From positions 1 through 9,865 of the forward strand of contig CAZVEV010000232.1 in NCBI GenBank assembly GCA_964625865.1: 9,865 nt of DNA, read 5' to 3'. Shown here one piece after another: positions 1 through 6,270 of the stretch. The translations under genes and the position numbers were made by a program. The notes under the pieces are model-generated. The model saw nothing but the letters and a program-made list of their open reading frames with translations, had not been told where the DNA came from and searched no databases. How positions within the stretch are numbered: position 1 is the first letter of the stretch; each line of letters opens with the position of its first letter. The stretch is from CAZVEV01 sp964625865. GTDB lineage: Bacteria; Planctomycetota; Phycisphaerae; SM23-33.

Positions 1-1094
1 TCCTCGCGGCTTCCGAGGCGCGAGGAGCTGAAGGCGATGCGCCCGTCGGGCAGTTCCATCGGGTCGTAATCGTGGAACGGCCCGTCGGTCAACTGGACGA
101 TGCTGTCCGGCTTGCCCGGGGCCTTGTCGCCGGTTCCGGTCATGTCGATCTTGTAGAGATGGAAGTAGGCCTCGCCGGCCTTGACCATCGTGAAGTACAC
201 CGTCTTGCCGTCATACGACACGCTGGGCGAGCCGACCGTCCCCTGGCCTGCGTCGCACAGCAGCGTCTTGGTCCCGTCAGGCCGCAGGGGGATCACGCTC
301 CACAGTTGACGCCCCAGCGCCGCCGGGGTCATCGGGTCCATCTCGAAATACGCCCGCGTGCCCTTGATGTTCTGGTGATAGATCGGCTGACGGTTCACGT
401 TCAGGGGGACTGCCGACCCGACGAAGACCGCGCCGGCTTTGTAGACGGGCTTCTTCAGTTCCTCCTGGTCGATCTCGATCACCGGCGCAGGCTTGGGCCG
501 AGGGCACCTGCGCCCGCCGCCCCCGCCGCCGACGATCTTGCCCCACGGGGCCACGCCGAACTGCCCGAGCACCGTCACCGGCGCCCAGTTGGACCCCGCG
601 ACGAACCCGTTGTCGGTCCAGCCCTTGTCGGCCTTGCTCGCGCTGATCCACGTCTTGTCGCTGGCAAGCTCGAACGTCTTCTTGTTGTCCTCGAACTCCA
701 CCGACATTTTGACCAGAAGCCCCGCCGGGCCCGGGACGGTGTTGGTCCCCTCGATGGCGATGGCGTTCTTCTCGATGACGAGATGCTTGGCCACCTCCAC
801 GCTCTGCGGGCGCCGCCACGAGTCGGGACCCGGGTCGTTCTGTCCGACCTTGACGCCGTTGACGTAGAGCGTCCAGAGGTTGTCGCAGGTGATCAGGACG
901 GTGGCCTTCTTGGGCTTCTGCCCCGCGGGGAAGTCGAATCCCTTCTGGAAGTACCACGTGCCGGCCGCGTCGGCCGCGCCCTTGTGCCATATCCACTGCG
1001 CACCGTTGAAACTCGGCTTGGCGGCCAGGCTCGCCCCGCCGGCGATTGCAAGCACCGCGGCCAATACCGTCACACCTATCGTCAGTCGCTTCAT
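1..1094 (-). CDS. HzsA-related exported protein, N-terminal part (runs off the window)
   Basis: The frame is open from ATG at 1094 down to base 3 (364 codons, no stop), and the 3' end lies outside the window. Residues 1-25 form a signal peptide (MKRLTIG, then a hydrophobic run ending ASLAA). Residues about 30-180 resemble the beta-sandwich, rhamnosidase N-terminal-like domain of many planctomycete secreted proteins: AQWIWH at 32-37, WTLYVNG at 74-80, and a TNTVPGPAGLL segment at 117-127. A Gly6-rich, Arg/Pro-rich linker follows (189-204). From about 205 the sequence resembles the HzsA-related/PD40 family: a PIYHQNIKGTRAYFEM segment (237-252), TVGSPSVSYDGKTVYF (286-301), and HDYDPMELPDGRIAFSSSR (341-359), a typical start of a beta-propeller stretch. 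In anammox bacteria HzsA belongs to hydrazine synthase; relatives occur widely in other planctomycetes with no assigned role, so an enzymatic function must not be assumed. Any heme-binding CxxCH motifs would lie beyond the window. An SD-like GGAGAG supports the start. Family assignment is from recognition of motifs only. Confidence 0.8.
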   Translation of the reverse strand, partial: MKRLTIGVTVLAAVLAIAGGASLAAKPSFNGAQWIWHKGAADAAGTWYFQKGFDFPAGQKPKKATVLITCDNLWTLYVNGVKVGQNDPGPDSWRRPQSVEVAKHLVIEKNAIAIEGTNTVPGPAGLLVKMSVEFEDNKKTFELASDKTWISASKADKGWTDNGFVAGSNWAPVTVLGQFGVAPWGKIVGGGGGGRRCPRPKPAPVIEIDQEELKKPVYKAGAVFVGSAVPLNVNRQPIYHQNIKGTRAYFEMDPMTPAALGRQLWSVIPLRPDGTKTLLCDAGQGTVGSPSVSYDGKTVYFTMVKAGEAYFHLYKIDMTGTGDKAPGKPDSIVQLTDGPFHDYDPMELPDGRIAFSSSRLGSRE

Positions 1095-1100
1095 CAACAG

Positions 1101-1106
1101 CTCTCC
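1101..1106 (-). promoter_or_regulatory. Ribosome binding site of the HzsA-related gene
   Basis: Read on the minus strand this is GGAGAG, six bases before the ATG at 1094. It decides the start: the nearby minus-strand ATG at 1108-1106 is in another frame. Confidence 0.65.
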
Positions 1107-1204
1107 ATGGGTCTGACCCCGCAGTTTCCGTCTCGCGAGTCACTTGCGGTACAGTAGTAGGACTGCAACTACCTTCATTGAGTAACACGGCCCACAAGTC
1201 AAAG

Positions 1205-1228
1205 CCCCCCCCACTGCTCCGGGGGGGG
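1205..1228. repeat. Perfect C8/G8 inverted repeat
   Basis: Eight C (1205-1212), an 8-base spacer ACTGCTCC, then eight G (1221-1228). The arms pair perfectly, and a G·T pair (1204/1229) could extend the stem to nine. There is no T tract on either side, so it is not a standard intrinsic terminator. In the leftward direction it would sit in the 5' leader of the HzsA-related gene if transcription begins near 1268. Homopolymer runs of this length are also prone to length change during replication. Confidence 0.7.
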
Positions 1229-1274
1229 TGGTCCGCAAATCACGGGCCCTCATCTACTCTATCACTATCCCTGA

Positions 1275-1280
1275 ATTATA
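1275..1280 (-). promoter_or_regulatory. Possible -10 box for the HzsA-related gene
   Basis: A perfect TATAAT lies on the minus strand in an AT-richer patch. No good -35 box is found 16-18 bases upstream, so this is weak. If used, the leader would be about 175 bases and would include the C8/G8 hairpin. Confidence 0.22.
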
Positions 1281-1355
1281 TCCGTTCCTGTCTACAACAT
1301 CCAGGGCGCTCAATGGTGTCGTTCACTCGTCGCCAGACGTGGCGGAACAGCAGCA

Positions 1356-1384
1356 TTGATGTACGGACATCTTCTACGGATAAT
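1356..1384 (+). promoter_or_regulatory. Sigma70-type promoter candidate for the zinc-ribbon/DUF4159 gene
   Basis: TTGATG (1356-1361), a 17-base spacer, then GATAAT (1379-1384). The boxes match the consensus at 4 of 6 and 5 of 6 positions. The predicted start of transcription is near 1391, giving a leader of about 33 bases that contains the ribosome binding site. Confidence 0.5.
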
Positions 1385-1409
1385 AAGGTTATCGTCGCGC
1401 CGATGCGGC

Positions 1410-1417
1410 GGAAAGGG
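1410..1417 (+). promoter_or_regulatory. Ribosome binding site of the zinc-ribbon/DUF4159 gene
   Basis: GGAAAGGG lies six bases before ATG 1424. The in-frame ATG at 1403 has no such site, so 1424 is preferred. The same octamer with the same spacing precedes the phosphomannomutase gene. Confidence 0.6.
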
Positions 1418-1423
1418 AATCAT

Positions 1424-4400
1424 ATGAGACGGTTTGCGGTCGTGGCGGTGGTGGTGTGGTTGGCGTCGGCGTGCATGGGCGCCGATTGCACCAAGTGCAA
1501 GAAGCCCGTGGCGGCGGGTGCGAAGTTCTGCGCGAACTGCGGGACCAAGCAGGGCCCGGCCTGTCCGAAGTGCAAGAAGGCGGTCACGCCGACTGCGAAG
1601 TTCTGCGCCTCGTGCGGCACGAAACTGGCGGCCGACAAGCCCAAGCCGAAACCCAAACCCAAGCCCACGCCCAAGCCCACGCCCAAGCCGAAGCCGAAGC
1701 CCAAGCCGGCGCCCGTCCAGGTCGCCGGGGCCGGCCCCTTCGAGCCGGCCTGGCTTGCAGGACGGCCCAACATCCTGAACAACGCCAACTTCGAGAACGG
1801 TGCCAAGGGCTGGCGCGGGTTCGGAAGCGGGCCCAGGGGCGTCGACGCGACGAGGGGCCGCGACGGGAAGTCGGCGGCCAAGGTCCACGCGCCGGCCGGA
1901 CAGAAGGCACACGCCCACGGGTACGAACAGGCCCTCCTCGCCGTCATGCCCGGCCAGCGATATTACGCCGACGTCTGGTGCAAGACCGCCAACGTCGTCG
2001 GCGAGCAGGGGGCGTACCTGGTGATGACGTTCCAGGCGATGCGCAACGGGCGATGGGAGACGGTCAAGGGCGGCTGGATCGCAACGGGGCGGGCCAAGGG
2101 CACGAGCGACTGGCAGCGTCTGGCGGTTCGCGCCACCGTGCCGCCGGATTCGCAGCGCCTGGTGATCCAGGTCGTGCTGAACGCCAACGGCGCGGTATGG
2201 TTCGACGATGCCCGGCTCGTGCGGTTCGTCACGGGCGACGTGAATGTGGCCTTCGACCGCGCGGTGGGGCTGGCCATCGCGAAGGGGTGCGAGCACCTGC
2301 TTAAGACGATGGACCCGGCCGGCCACTGGGAGCCGTACGGCAGCCCGTACGTCGACCGGGACCTGAAGGTGGGCAAGGAGGTCGTTCGCACCCGGGCCCA
2401 GTTCAGCGCCGTGCTTGCCGAGATCCGTCGTCGCCTCAAGCCCGCGGACTTCGAGGCGTGGCGCAAGCGGGTGTCATACGACGAGGAGGGCAAGAAGTAC
2501 CGCATCAAGCTGCTCGAACCGGACGCGGCGCACAACAACCAGGTCGCCGGCCCGACGGCGCTGGCGACCTATGCCCTGCTGGAGTGCGGCGTGAGGCCGA
2601 AGGACCCGAAGGTCGCCAAGGCACTGATCTGGCTGTCGAGGCAGCGGATCCAGCGGACGTACTCCCTGGCGCTGCGGGCCAACGCCTTCGCCGCCGCCGA
2701 CCGGTACCAGCGGGGGCGTTATCGGACGCTGGTGCTCCGCGACGCCAGACAGATCGCCGCCTCCACGTCGGACGGCTCGTACAGTTACTTCGCCCGCGGA
2801 CAGAAGGACGCCGCACACCGCGGGTGGTGCAACTCCAACAGCCAGTACGGCGTGCTGGGCGTGTGGGCCGCTGCCCAGGTCGGCGCGGAGATCCCCGCCC
2901 AGGCGTGGCGGTTTTTTGCGGCACATTGGCGCAAGACGCAGTACCCCAACGGCGGGTGGGCCTACAAGTACGACCTGAAGGCCGACGACTGGCACAACAC
3001 GCCCCGTGGGGCGATGACCCTGGGCGGGCTGGCCAGCCTGTTCGTCTGCAGTGACAACCTCTCGACGGCCGCCCTGATCAAGTGCGGCCAGGACACCGAA
3101 GACGCGCACATCAAGCGCGGGCTGGCGTGGATGGAGAAGAACTTTCTGAAGGACGTCGATTCCCACCGCCTGTACTACTACGCCTACGGCGCCGAGCGCG
3201 TGGGACTGGCCAGCGGATACAAGTACTTCGGCAAGCAGGACTGGTACCGGTTGCTCGCCAGGCGGCTCCTGGACCTCCAGGAGGGCAACGGGCGCTGGGG
3301 GGGCTGCACGTACAAGACGGCCTTTGCACTGCTGTTCCTCGCGCGGGGCCGCAACCCCGTCCTCTACAACAAACTCCGCTTCAACGGCGACTGGAACAAC
3401 CGCCCGCGCGACCTGGCGCAGTTGACGCGGTGGATCACGTACAAGTTCGAGCGCCCGGTGAGCTGGCAGGTGATCAATCTGCAGACGCCGCCGGAACAGT
3501 GGCACGACGCGCCGATCGTCTACCTGTCCGGCTCGAAGAAGTTCACCCTCACCGACGCCGAGGTGGCCAAGCTCCGCACGTTCGTCCTCCAGGGCGGAAC
3601 GATCTTCAGTTGCACCGAATGTCGCGGGCGCGGCTTTCACGCGTCGATCCGCGAACTGTACAAACGAATGTTCCCCCAGTACGAGCTGACCCCCTGCGAC
3701 CCGAAGCACCCGATCTACAACGTGCACTTCACGCTGCGGGGCCGGCCACGGTTCGAGGTCCTGTCCAACGGCGTGCGTCCGCTGGCGATCCACAGTGACG
3801 ATGACCTGCCGCTGGCGTGGCAGTTCCGGAAGGTCGCCACATCGCGGAGCAGCTTCGAGGGCCCGGGCAACGCGTTCATGTACGTCACCGACAAGGGGCG
3901 CCTCCGCGGACGCGGCGTGAGCCACTGGCCCGACAAGCCCACCACCTACTTCACGCGGACGGTCAGGCTGGCCCGGCTCAAGTACGCCGGCAGCGTCGAT
4001 CGCGAGCCGCTGGCCCACGAGCGATTCGCCCGCCTGATGCGCCGCGACTGCCAGACCAAGGTCGACCTGGTCGGCCCCGTCGCGATAAAGGACCTGCCCG
4101 CCTCGGGCGCAAAGATCGCATCGCTGAGCGGCACGACGGAGTTTAAGCTGACGGCCGCCGAGATCAAGACGCTCACCACGTGGGTCGCCGCCGGCGGGAC
4201 GCTGGTGATCGACGCAATGGGCGGGTCCAAGGCCTTCTACGACTCGGCCCTGGCCATGCTGCGGGGGGTCTACGAGACCGCCGGGCGCGTCGAACCGATC
4301 ACGGCGCCGATCTACCAGCTCCCGGGTTTCGCAATCAAGAGGGTGGGCTATCGTCACGGAGCAGCCGTCCGGGCCCAGGGCAGCAGCGAGCCGTCTCTCC

Positions 4401-4573
4401 GCGTGCTGGCCGTCAACGGGCGCCCGGCGATCTTCACCAGTCGCGAAGACATCACCGCCGGTCTGCTCGGCGTCCCGGCGTCCACCATCGACGGGTATGA
4501 CCCGGCGTCGGCGTTCGCCCTGATGCGCAACGTCACCCTCCACGCCGCGGGGGTCAGAGCCAAAGCGAAGTAG
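1424..4573 (+). CDS. Exported protein: twin zinc ribbon, KP linker, CBM-like, alpha-toroid and tandem DUF4159 domains
   Basis: The product has 1049 residues. Residues 1-20 form a signal peptide or anchor (MRRF, hydrophobic AVVAVVVWLA); ASAC at 14-17 is a poor lipobox. Two CxxC-x10-CxxC zinc ribbons follow: C22/C25/C36/C39 and C47/C50/C61/C64. Residues 72-97 are an alternating Lys/Thr-Pro linker. Residues about 112-270 look like a CBM4/9-type galactose-binding domain (NANFENGAKGW near the start, NGAVWFDDARLV at the end). Residues about 275-645 resemble the prenyltransferase/squalene-cyclase alpha-toroid (PNGGWAYKY at 508-516, GNGRWGG at 621-627); no cyclase catalytic DxDD motif was seen. Two DUF4159-like, amidotransferase-fold domains end the protein: an LSG-x3-F-x-LT-x-AE signature occurs at 701 and again at 901. 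It probably acts in the periplasm or at the cell surface as a binding or scaffold protein; no catalytic role can be assigned. It has its own promoter candidate and no co-directional neighbour. The start at 1424 is supported by the SD site and signal peptide. Confidence 0.85.
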   Translation: MRRFAVVAVVVWLASACMGADCTKCKKPVAAGAKFCANCGTKQGPACPKCKKAVTPTAKFCASCGTKLAADKPKPKPKPKPTPKPTPKPKPKPKPAPVQVAGAGPFEPAWLAGRPNILNNANFENGAKGWRGFGSGPRGVDATRGRDGKSAAKVHAPAGQKAHAHGYEQALLAVMPGQRYYADVWCKTANVVGEQGAYLVMTFQAMRNGRWETVKGGWIATGRAKGTSDWQRLAVRATVPPDSQRLVIQVVLNANGAVWFDDARLVRFVTGDVNVAFDRAVGLAIAKGCEHLLKTMDPAGHWEPYGSPYVDRDLKVGKEVVRTRAQFSAVLAEIRRRLKPADFEAWRKRVSYDEEGKKYRIKLLEPDAAHNNQVAGPTALATYALLECGVRPKDPKVAKALIWLSRQRIQRTYSLALRANAFAAADRYQRGRYRTLVLRDARQIAASTSDGSYSYFARGQKDAAHRGWCNSNSQYGVLGVWAAAQVGAEIPAQAWRFFAAHWRKTQYPNGGWAYKYDLKADDWHNTPRGAMTLGGLASLFVCSDNLSTAALIKCGQDTEDAHIKRGLAWMEKNFLKDVDSHRLYYYAYGAERVGLASGYKYFGKQDWYRLLARRLLDLQEGNGRWGGCTYKTAFALLFLARGRNPVLYNKLRFNGDWNNRPRDLAQLTRWITYKFERPVSWQVINLQTPPEQWHDAPIVYLSGSKKFTLTDAEVAKLRTFVLQGGTIFSCTECRGRGFHASIRELYKRMFPQYELTPCDPKHPIYNVHFTLRGRPRFEVLSNGVRPLAIHSDDDLPLAWQFRKVATSRSSFEGPGNAFMYVTDKGRLRGRGVSHWPDKPTTYFTRTVRLARLKYAGSVDREPLAHERFARLMRRDCQTKVDLVGPVAIKDLPASGAKIASLSGTTEFKLTAAEIKTLTTWVAAGGTLVIDAMGGSKAFYDSALAMLRGVYETAGRVEPITAPIYQLPGFAIKRVGYRHGAAVRAQGSSEPSLRVLAVNGRPAIFTSREDITAGLLGVPASTIDGYDPASAFALMRNVTLHAAGVRAKAK
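1637..1708 (+). repeat. Lys-Pro hexanucleotide repeat linker
   Basis: Twelve consecutive two-codon units (AAR or ACG, then CCN) encode residues 72-95, ten KP and two TP. A 12-base stretch with CCCAAGCCCACG is present twice in a row. Such a run gives a stiff, extended, positively charged linker, as in the TonB spacer. Here it separates the zinc ribbons from the sugar-binding-like domain. Confidence 0.8.
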
Positions 4574-4585
4574 CGCACCCGTAGG

Positions 4586-4647
4586 GCGTGCAACTCGTTG
4601 CGCGCGGGACGGATGGTGCAATCATTCCGCGTGCAAGCACGTCCCGC
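4586..4647. terminator. Competing hairpins in a convergent gap, terminator-like
   Basis: GCGTGCAA occurs at 4586-4593 and again at 4629-4636. Between them, TTGCGCGC (4598-4605) can pair with either copy: with the first it makes an 8-bp stem with one G·T pair and a CTCG tetraloop, and with the second a 10-bp stem including flanking bases. A third stem joins GCGGGACG (4604-4611) with CGTCCCGC (4640-4647). The structure begins 12 bases after the 1424-4573 stop codon and lies between two converging genes, which suits transcript ending or 3'-end protection. No T tract follows, so intrinsic termination is uncertain. Confidence 0.4.
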
Positions 4648-4693
4648 ACCGCGCGTTCTTGCTCGCCGGGATGACCGTGGGTGAACGACGAAC

Positions 4694-4711
4694 GTCGATC
4701 TGACGATCGAC
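4694..4711 (-). terminator. Small hairpin downstream of the phosphomannomutase gene
   Basis: GTCGATC and GATCGAC form a perfect 7-bp stem around a TGAC loop, about 22 bases beyond the leftward stop codon. No clear T tract follows in the leftward direction. It may be a weak terminator or a 3'-end stabiliser. Confidence 0.3.
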
Positions 4712-4732
4712 CGCTAAGCGATGCGCCGCGGG

Positions 4733-6118
4733 TCAGTGGTCCACCGGCTCGCCGAGCATGGCTTTCAGGACGTCGATCTTCTCGGCCATCATGTCCGGGT
4801 CTTTGGCTTCGAGGCTCAGGCGGAGCAGGGGCTCGGTGTTTGACGGGCGGACGTTGCACCACCAGTTGTCGTACGTGCACGTCACGCCGTCGAGCGTGTC
4901 GACCTTGGCGTCGGCGAAGGCTTCGGCGATCTCGGTCATCTTGGCCTCCTTGTCGTCGACCTCGAAGTTGATCTCGCCGCTGTGGCTGTACCGTCTGAGG
5001 GGCGCCATCAGTTCGCTGAAGGGCTTGTCCCGGGCGGACAGTTCGCTGATGGCGATGGCGAAGACGATGGCCGCACTGTCGCAGTTGAAGTTGTCGCGGA
5101 AGTAGAAGTGCCCGCTCAACTCCCCGCCGAACACGCCGTGCCCGTCGGCCATCGCTCGCTTCATGAACGAGTGGCCCACGCGCTCGCGTCGCGGCACGCC
5201 GCCGGCGGCGCGGATCTCCTCGGCCACCGCGGTCGACGACCGCAGGTCGTAGACCACCATCGCCCCGGGCGTCTCGGCAAGGAACCGCTTGGCCAGCCAA
5301 GCCGTCATCAGGTCGCAGCGGACGGTCTGGCCCTGCTCGTCGACGAACATGCAGCGGTCGGCATCGCCGTCGAGGCAGACCCCGAGGTCCGCGCCGTGTT
5401 CGAGCACCGCGTCCTTGGTCGGCTGCAGGTTCGCCTCGACCAGCGGGTTCGGCGGGTGGGCGAAGCCCTGGCCGATCTCGAAGTTCAGCGGAATGATCTC
5501 GATATCGTCCCCGTCGAAGACGGCCGGGAACATCTTGCCCGCCATGCCATTGGACGCGTCGACGACGACCTTGAGCTTCCGCGCCGGGCGCAGGAACTTC
5601 CGCACGTGGGCGCGGTACTCGTCCCACAGGTCCACGTGCTGGGCCGACGACGCAATCGACGCGCTGGGCGGCATGCGGCGAAGCGTGCGGCAGATGTGCT
5701 GGATCTCATTCAGGCCGGTGTCCTGGCCCACGGGGCGGGCCTTGATGCCCGAGATCTTGAAGCCGTTGTACTCGATGGGATTGTGCGAAGCGGTCACCTG
5801 GATCCCGCCGCACGTGCCCAGGTGGTTGATCGCGAAGTAGATCATCGGCGTGTCGCACAGGCCGATGCTCACGCACCCGACGCCGCTGGAGGTCACGCCC
5901 TCGACCATCGCCTCGACCAGACCGGGGCTGTGCGGCCTCATGTCGTGGCCGACGACAATGCGGTTGCTCGAGGCCTGTCCGCGCTCGTAGCCGCTGAGCA
6001 GACTGCGTAGAAACTGGGCCGACGCGTGCCCGACCTTCCAGGCCAGGTCCTCGTCAATGCCCTCACCATAGATGCCGCGCACGTCGTATGCCTTGAATAC
6101 CTTGTCGATGCCGTCCAT
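4733..6118 (-). CDS. manB: Phosphomannomutase/phosphoglucomutase
   Basis: The product has 461 residues, normal for the bacterial PMM/PGM branch of the alpha-D-phosphohexomutase superfamily. These cytoplasmic enzymes interconvert hexose 6- and 1-phosphates and feed GDP-mannose and other nucleotide sugars for surface polysaccharides. All four active-site segments are present in order: the phosphoserine loop TASHNP (109-114, with S111 carrying the phosphate), the metal loop DGDADR (250-255), the sugar-specificity loop GGELSGH (331-337) and the phosphate-binding loop RPSNTEP (424-430). The N-terminal FKAYDVRG is also typical. The start at 6118 is chosen because GGAAAGGG lies six bases upstream; an in-frame ATG at 6181 would overlap the promoter. 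The gene reads away from the TolC-family gene across a repeat-containing promoter region. Whether mannose or glucose phosphate is preferred cannot be told from sequence, so the symbol is by family (manB/algC type). Confidence 0.93.
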   Translation of the reverse strand: MDGIDKVFKAYDVRGIYGEGIDEDLAWKVGHASAQFLRSLLSGYERGQASSNRIVVGHDMRPHSPGLVEAMVEGVTSSGVGCVSIGLCDTPMIYFAINHLGTCGGIQVTASHNPIEYNGFKISGIKARPVGQDTGLNEIQHICRTLRRMPPSASIASSAQHVDLWDEYRAHVRKFLRPARKLKVVVDASNGMAGKMFPAVFDGDDIEIIPLNFEIGQGFAHPPNPLVEANLQPTKDAVLEHGADLGVCLDGDADRCMFVDEQGQTVRCDLMTAWLAKRFLAETPGAMVVYDLRSSTAVAEEIRAAGGVPRRERVGHSFMKRAMADGHGVFGGELSGHFYFRDNFNCDSAAIVFAIAISELSARDKPFSELMAPLRRYSHSGEINFEVDDKEAKMTEIAEAFADAKVDTLDGVTCTYDNWWCNVRPSNTEPLLRLSLEAKDPDMMAEKIDVLKAMLGEPVDH

Positions 6119-6124
6119 TAGCTG

Positions 6125-6132
6125 CCCTTTCC
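6125..6132 (-). promoter_or_regulatory. Ribosome binding site of the phosphomannomutase gene
   Basis: GGAAAGGG on the minus strand, six bases before ATG 6118. It fixes this start over upstream in-frame alternatives and is identical in sequence and spacing to the site at 1410-1417. Confidence 0.6.
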
Positions 6133-6152
6133 GGTTCAACTGAATGCGACTG

Positions 6153-6181
6153 ATTATTCGCGATGACGGGGGCAATTGCAA
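6153..6181 (-). promoter_or_regulatory. Sigma70-type promoter candidate for the phosphomannomutase gene
   Basis: On the minus strand, TTGCAA (6181-6176), a 17-base spacer, and AATAAT (6158-6153; 5 of 6 consensus bases). Transcription would start near 6146, leaving a leader of about 28 bases. The -35 box directly abuts the heptad inverted repeat. Confidence 0.5.
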
Positions 6182-6246
6182 GAAGGTCGAAGGTCAAAGG
6201 TCGAAAGTCCAACCAGCTTTGACCTTCGACCTTTGACCTTCGACCT
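6182..6246. repeat. Heptad-built 26-bp inverted repeat between divergent promoters
   Basis: The left arm (6182-6209) is four tandem 7-base units: GAAGGTC, GAAGGTC, AAAGGTC, GAAAGTC. The right arm (6221-6246) carries the reverse complement units. Arms 6184-6209 and 6221-6246 pair at 25 of 26 positions (mismatch at 6206/6224) around an 11-base loop. It lies between the two divergent promoters and overlaps the rightward -35 box. It could be a multi-site operator, a dispersed intergenic repeat, or both. Confidence 0.85.
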
Positions 6247-6262
6247 GTCGCGGCGGTATAAT
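6233..6262 (+). promoter_or_regulatory. Strong sigma70-type promoter candidate for the TolC-family gene
   Basis: TTGACC (6233-6238; 5 of 6) and a perfect TATAAT (6257-6262), with an 18-base spacer. The -35 box is formed by the right arm of the inverted repeat. The predicted transcription start is about 6269-6271, essentially at the ATG (6271), with no ribosome binding site between, so the mRNA is probably leaderless or nearly so. Confidence 0.6.
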
Positions 6263-6270
6263 TCGCGGCC

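Larger units (their letters stand above)
1095..1423. other. Divergent intergenic control region
   Basis: This 329-base gap separates two outward-reading genes for large exported proteins. It is less GC-rich than its surroundings between about 1240 and 1390. It holds a C8/G8 hairpin (1205-1228), a promoter candidate for the rightward gene (1356-1384), a lone TATAAT on the minus strand (1275-1280), and a ribosome binding site at each end. A rightward frame stays open across it, in phase with the 1424 gene, but has no start signal and no protein-like composition, so it is treated as non-coding. Confidence 0.6.

Noticed and set aside
1..1094. Hydrazine synthase and anammox metabolism
   Set aside because: Only a family-level resemblance is seen in a truncated protein. 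Related proteins occur in many planctomycetes that are not anammox bacteria, and no supporting gene is in the window.
1205..1228. G-quadruplex at the G8 run
   Set aside because: Only one long G run is present on each strand; an intramolecular quadruplex needs four. A hairpin between C8 and G8 is the simpler fold.
1046..1423. In-frame upstream extension of the DUF4159 gene
   Set aside because: The frame is open but has no start signal, crosses the C8/G8 repeat and the promoter candidate, and would bury the signal peptide. The start with an SD site and signal sequence is at 1424.
2474..4621. A long antisense open frame (over 700 codons) opposite the DUF4159 gene
   Set aside because: Its composition is the Arg/Gly/Val/Pro-rich pattern expected opposite a high-GC gene. 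No domain is recognisable, whereas the plus strand carries clear domains throughout.
4554..5627. Second minus-strand open frame within the phosphomannomutase gene
   Set aside because: It is out of frame with the mutase, whose four catalytic loops prove the correct frame. The translation is Arg-rich and has no motif.
6182..6246. CRISPR repeats or an insertion-sequence end
   Set aside because: The units are 7 bases long, contiguous and without spacers, and no transposase or target-site duplication is seen.
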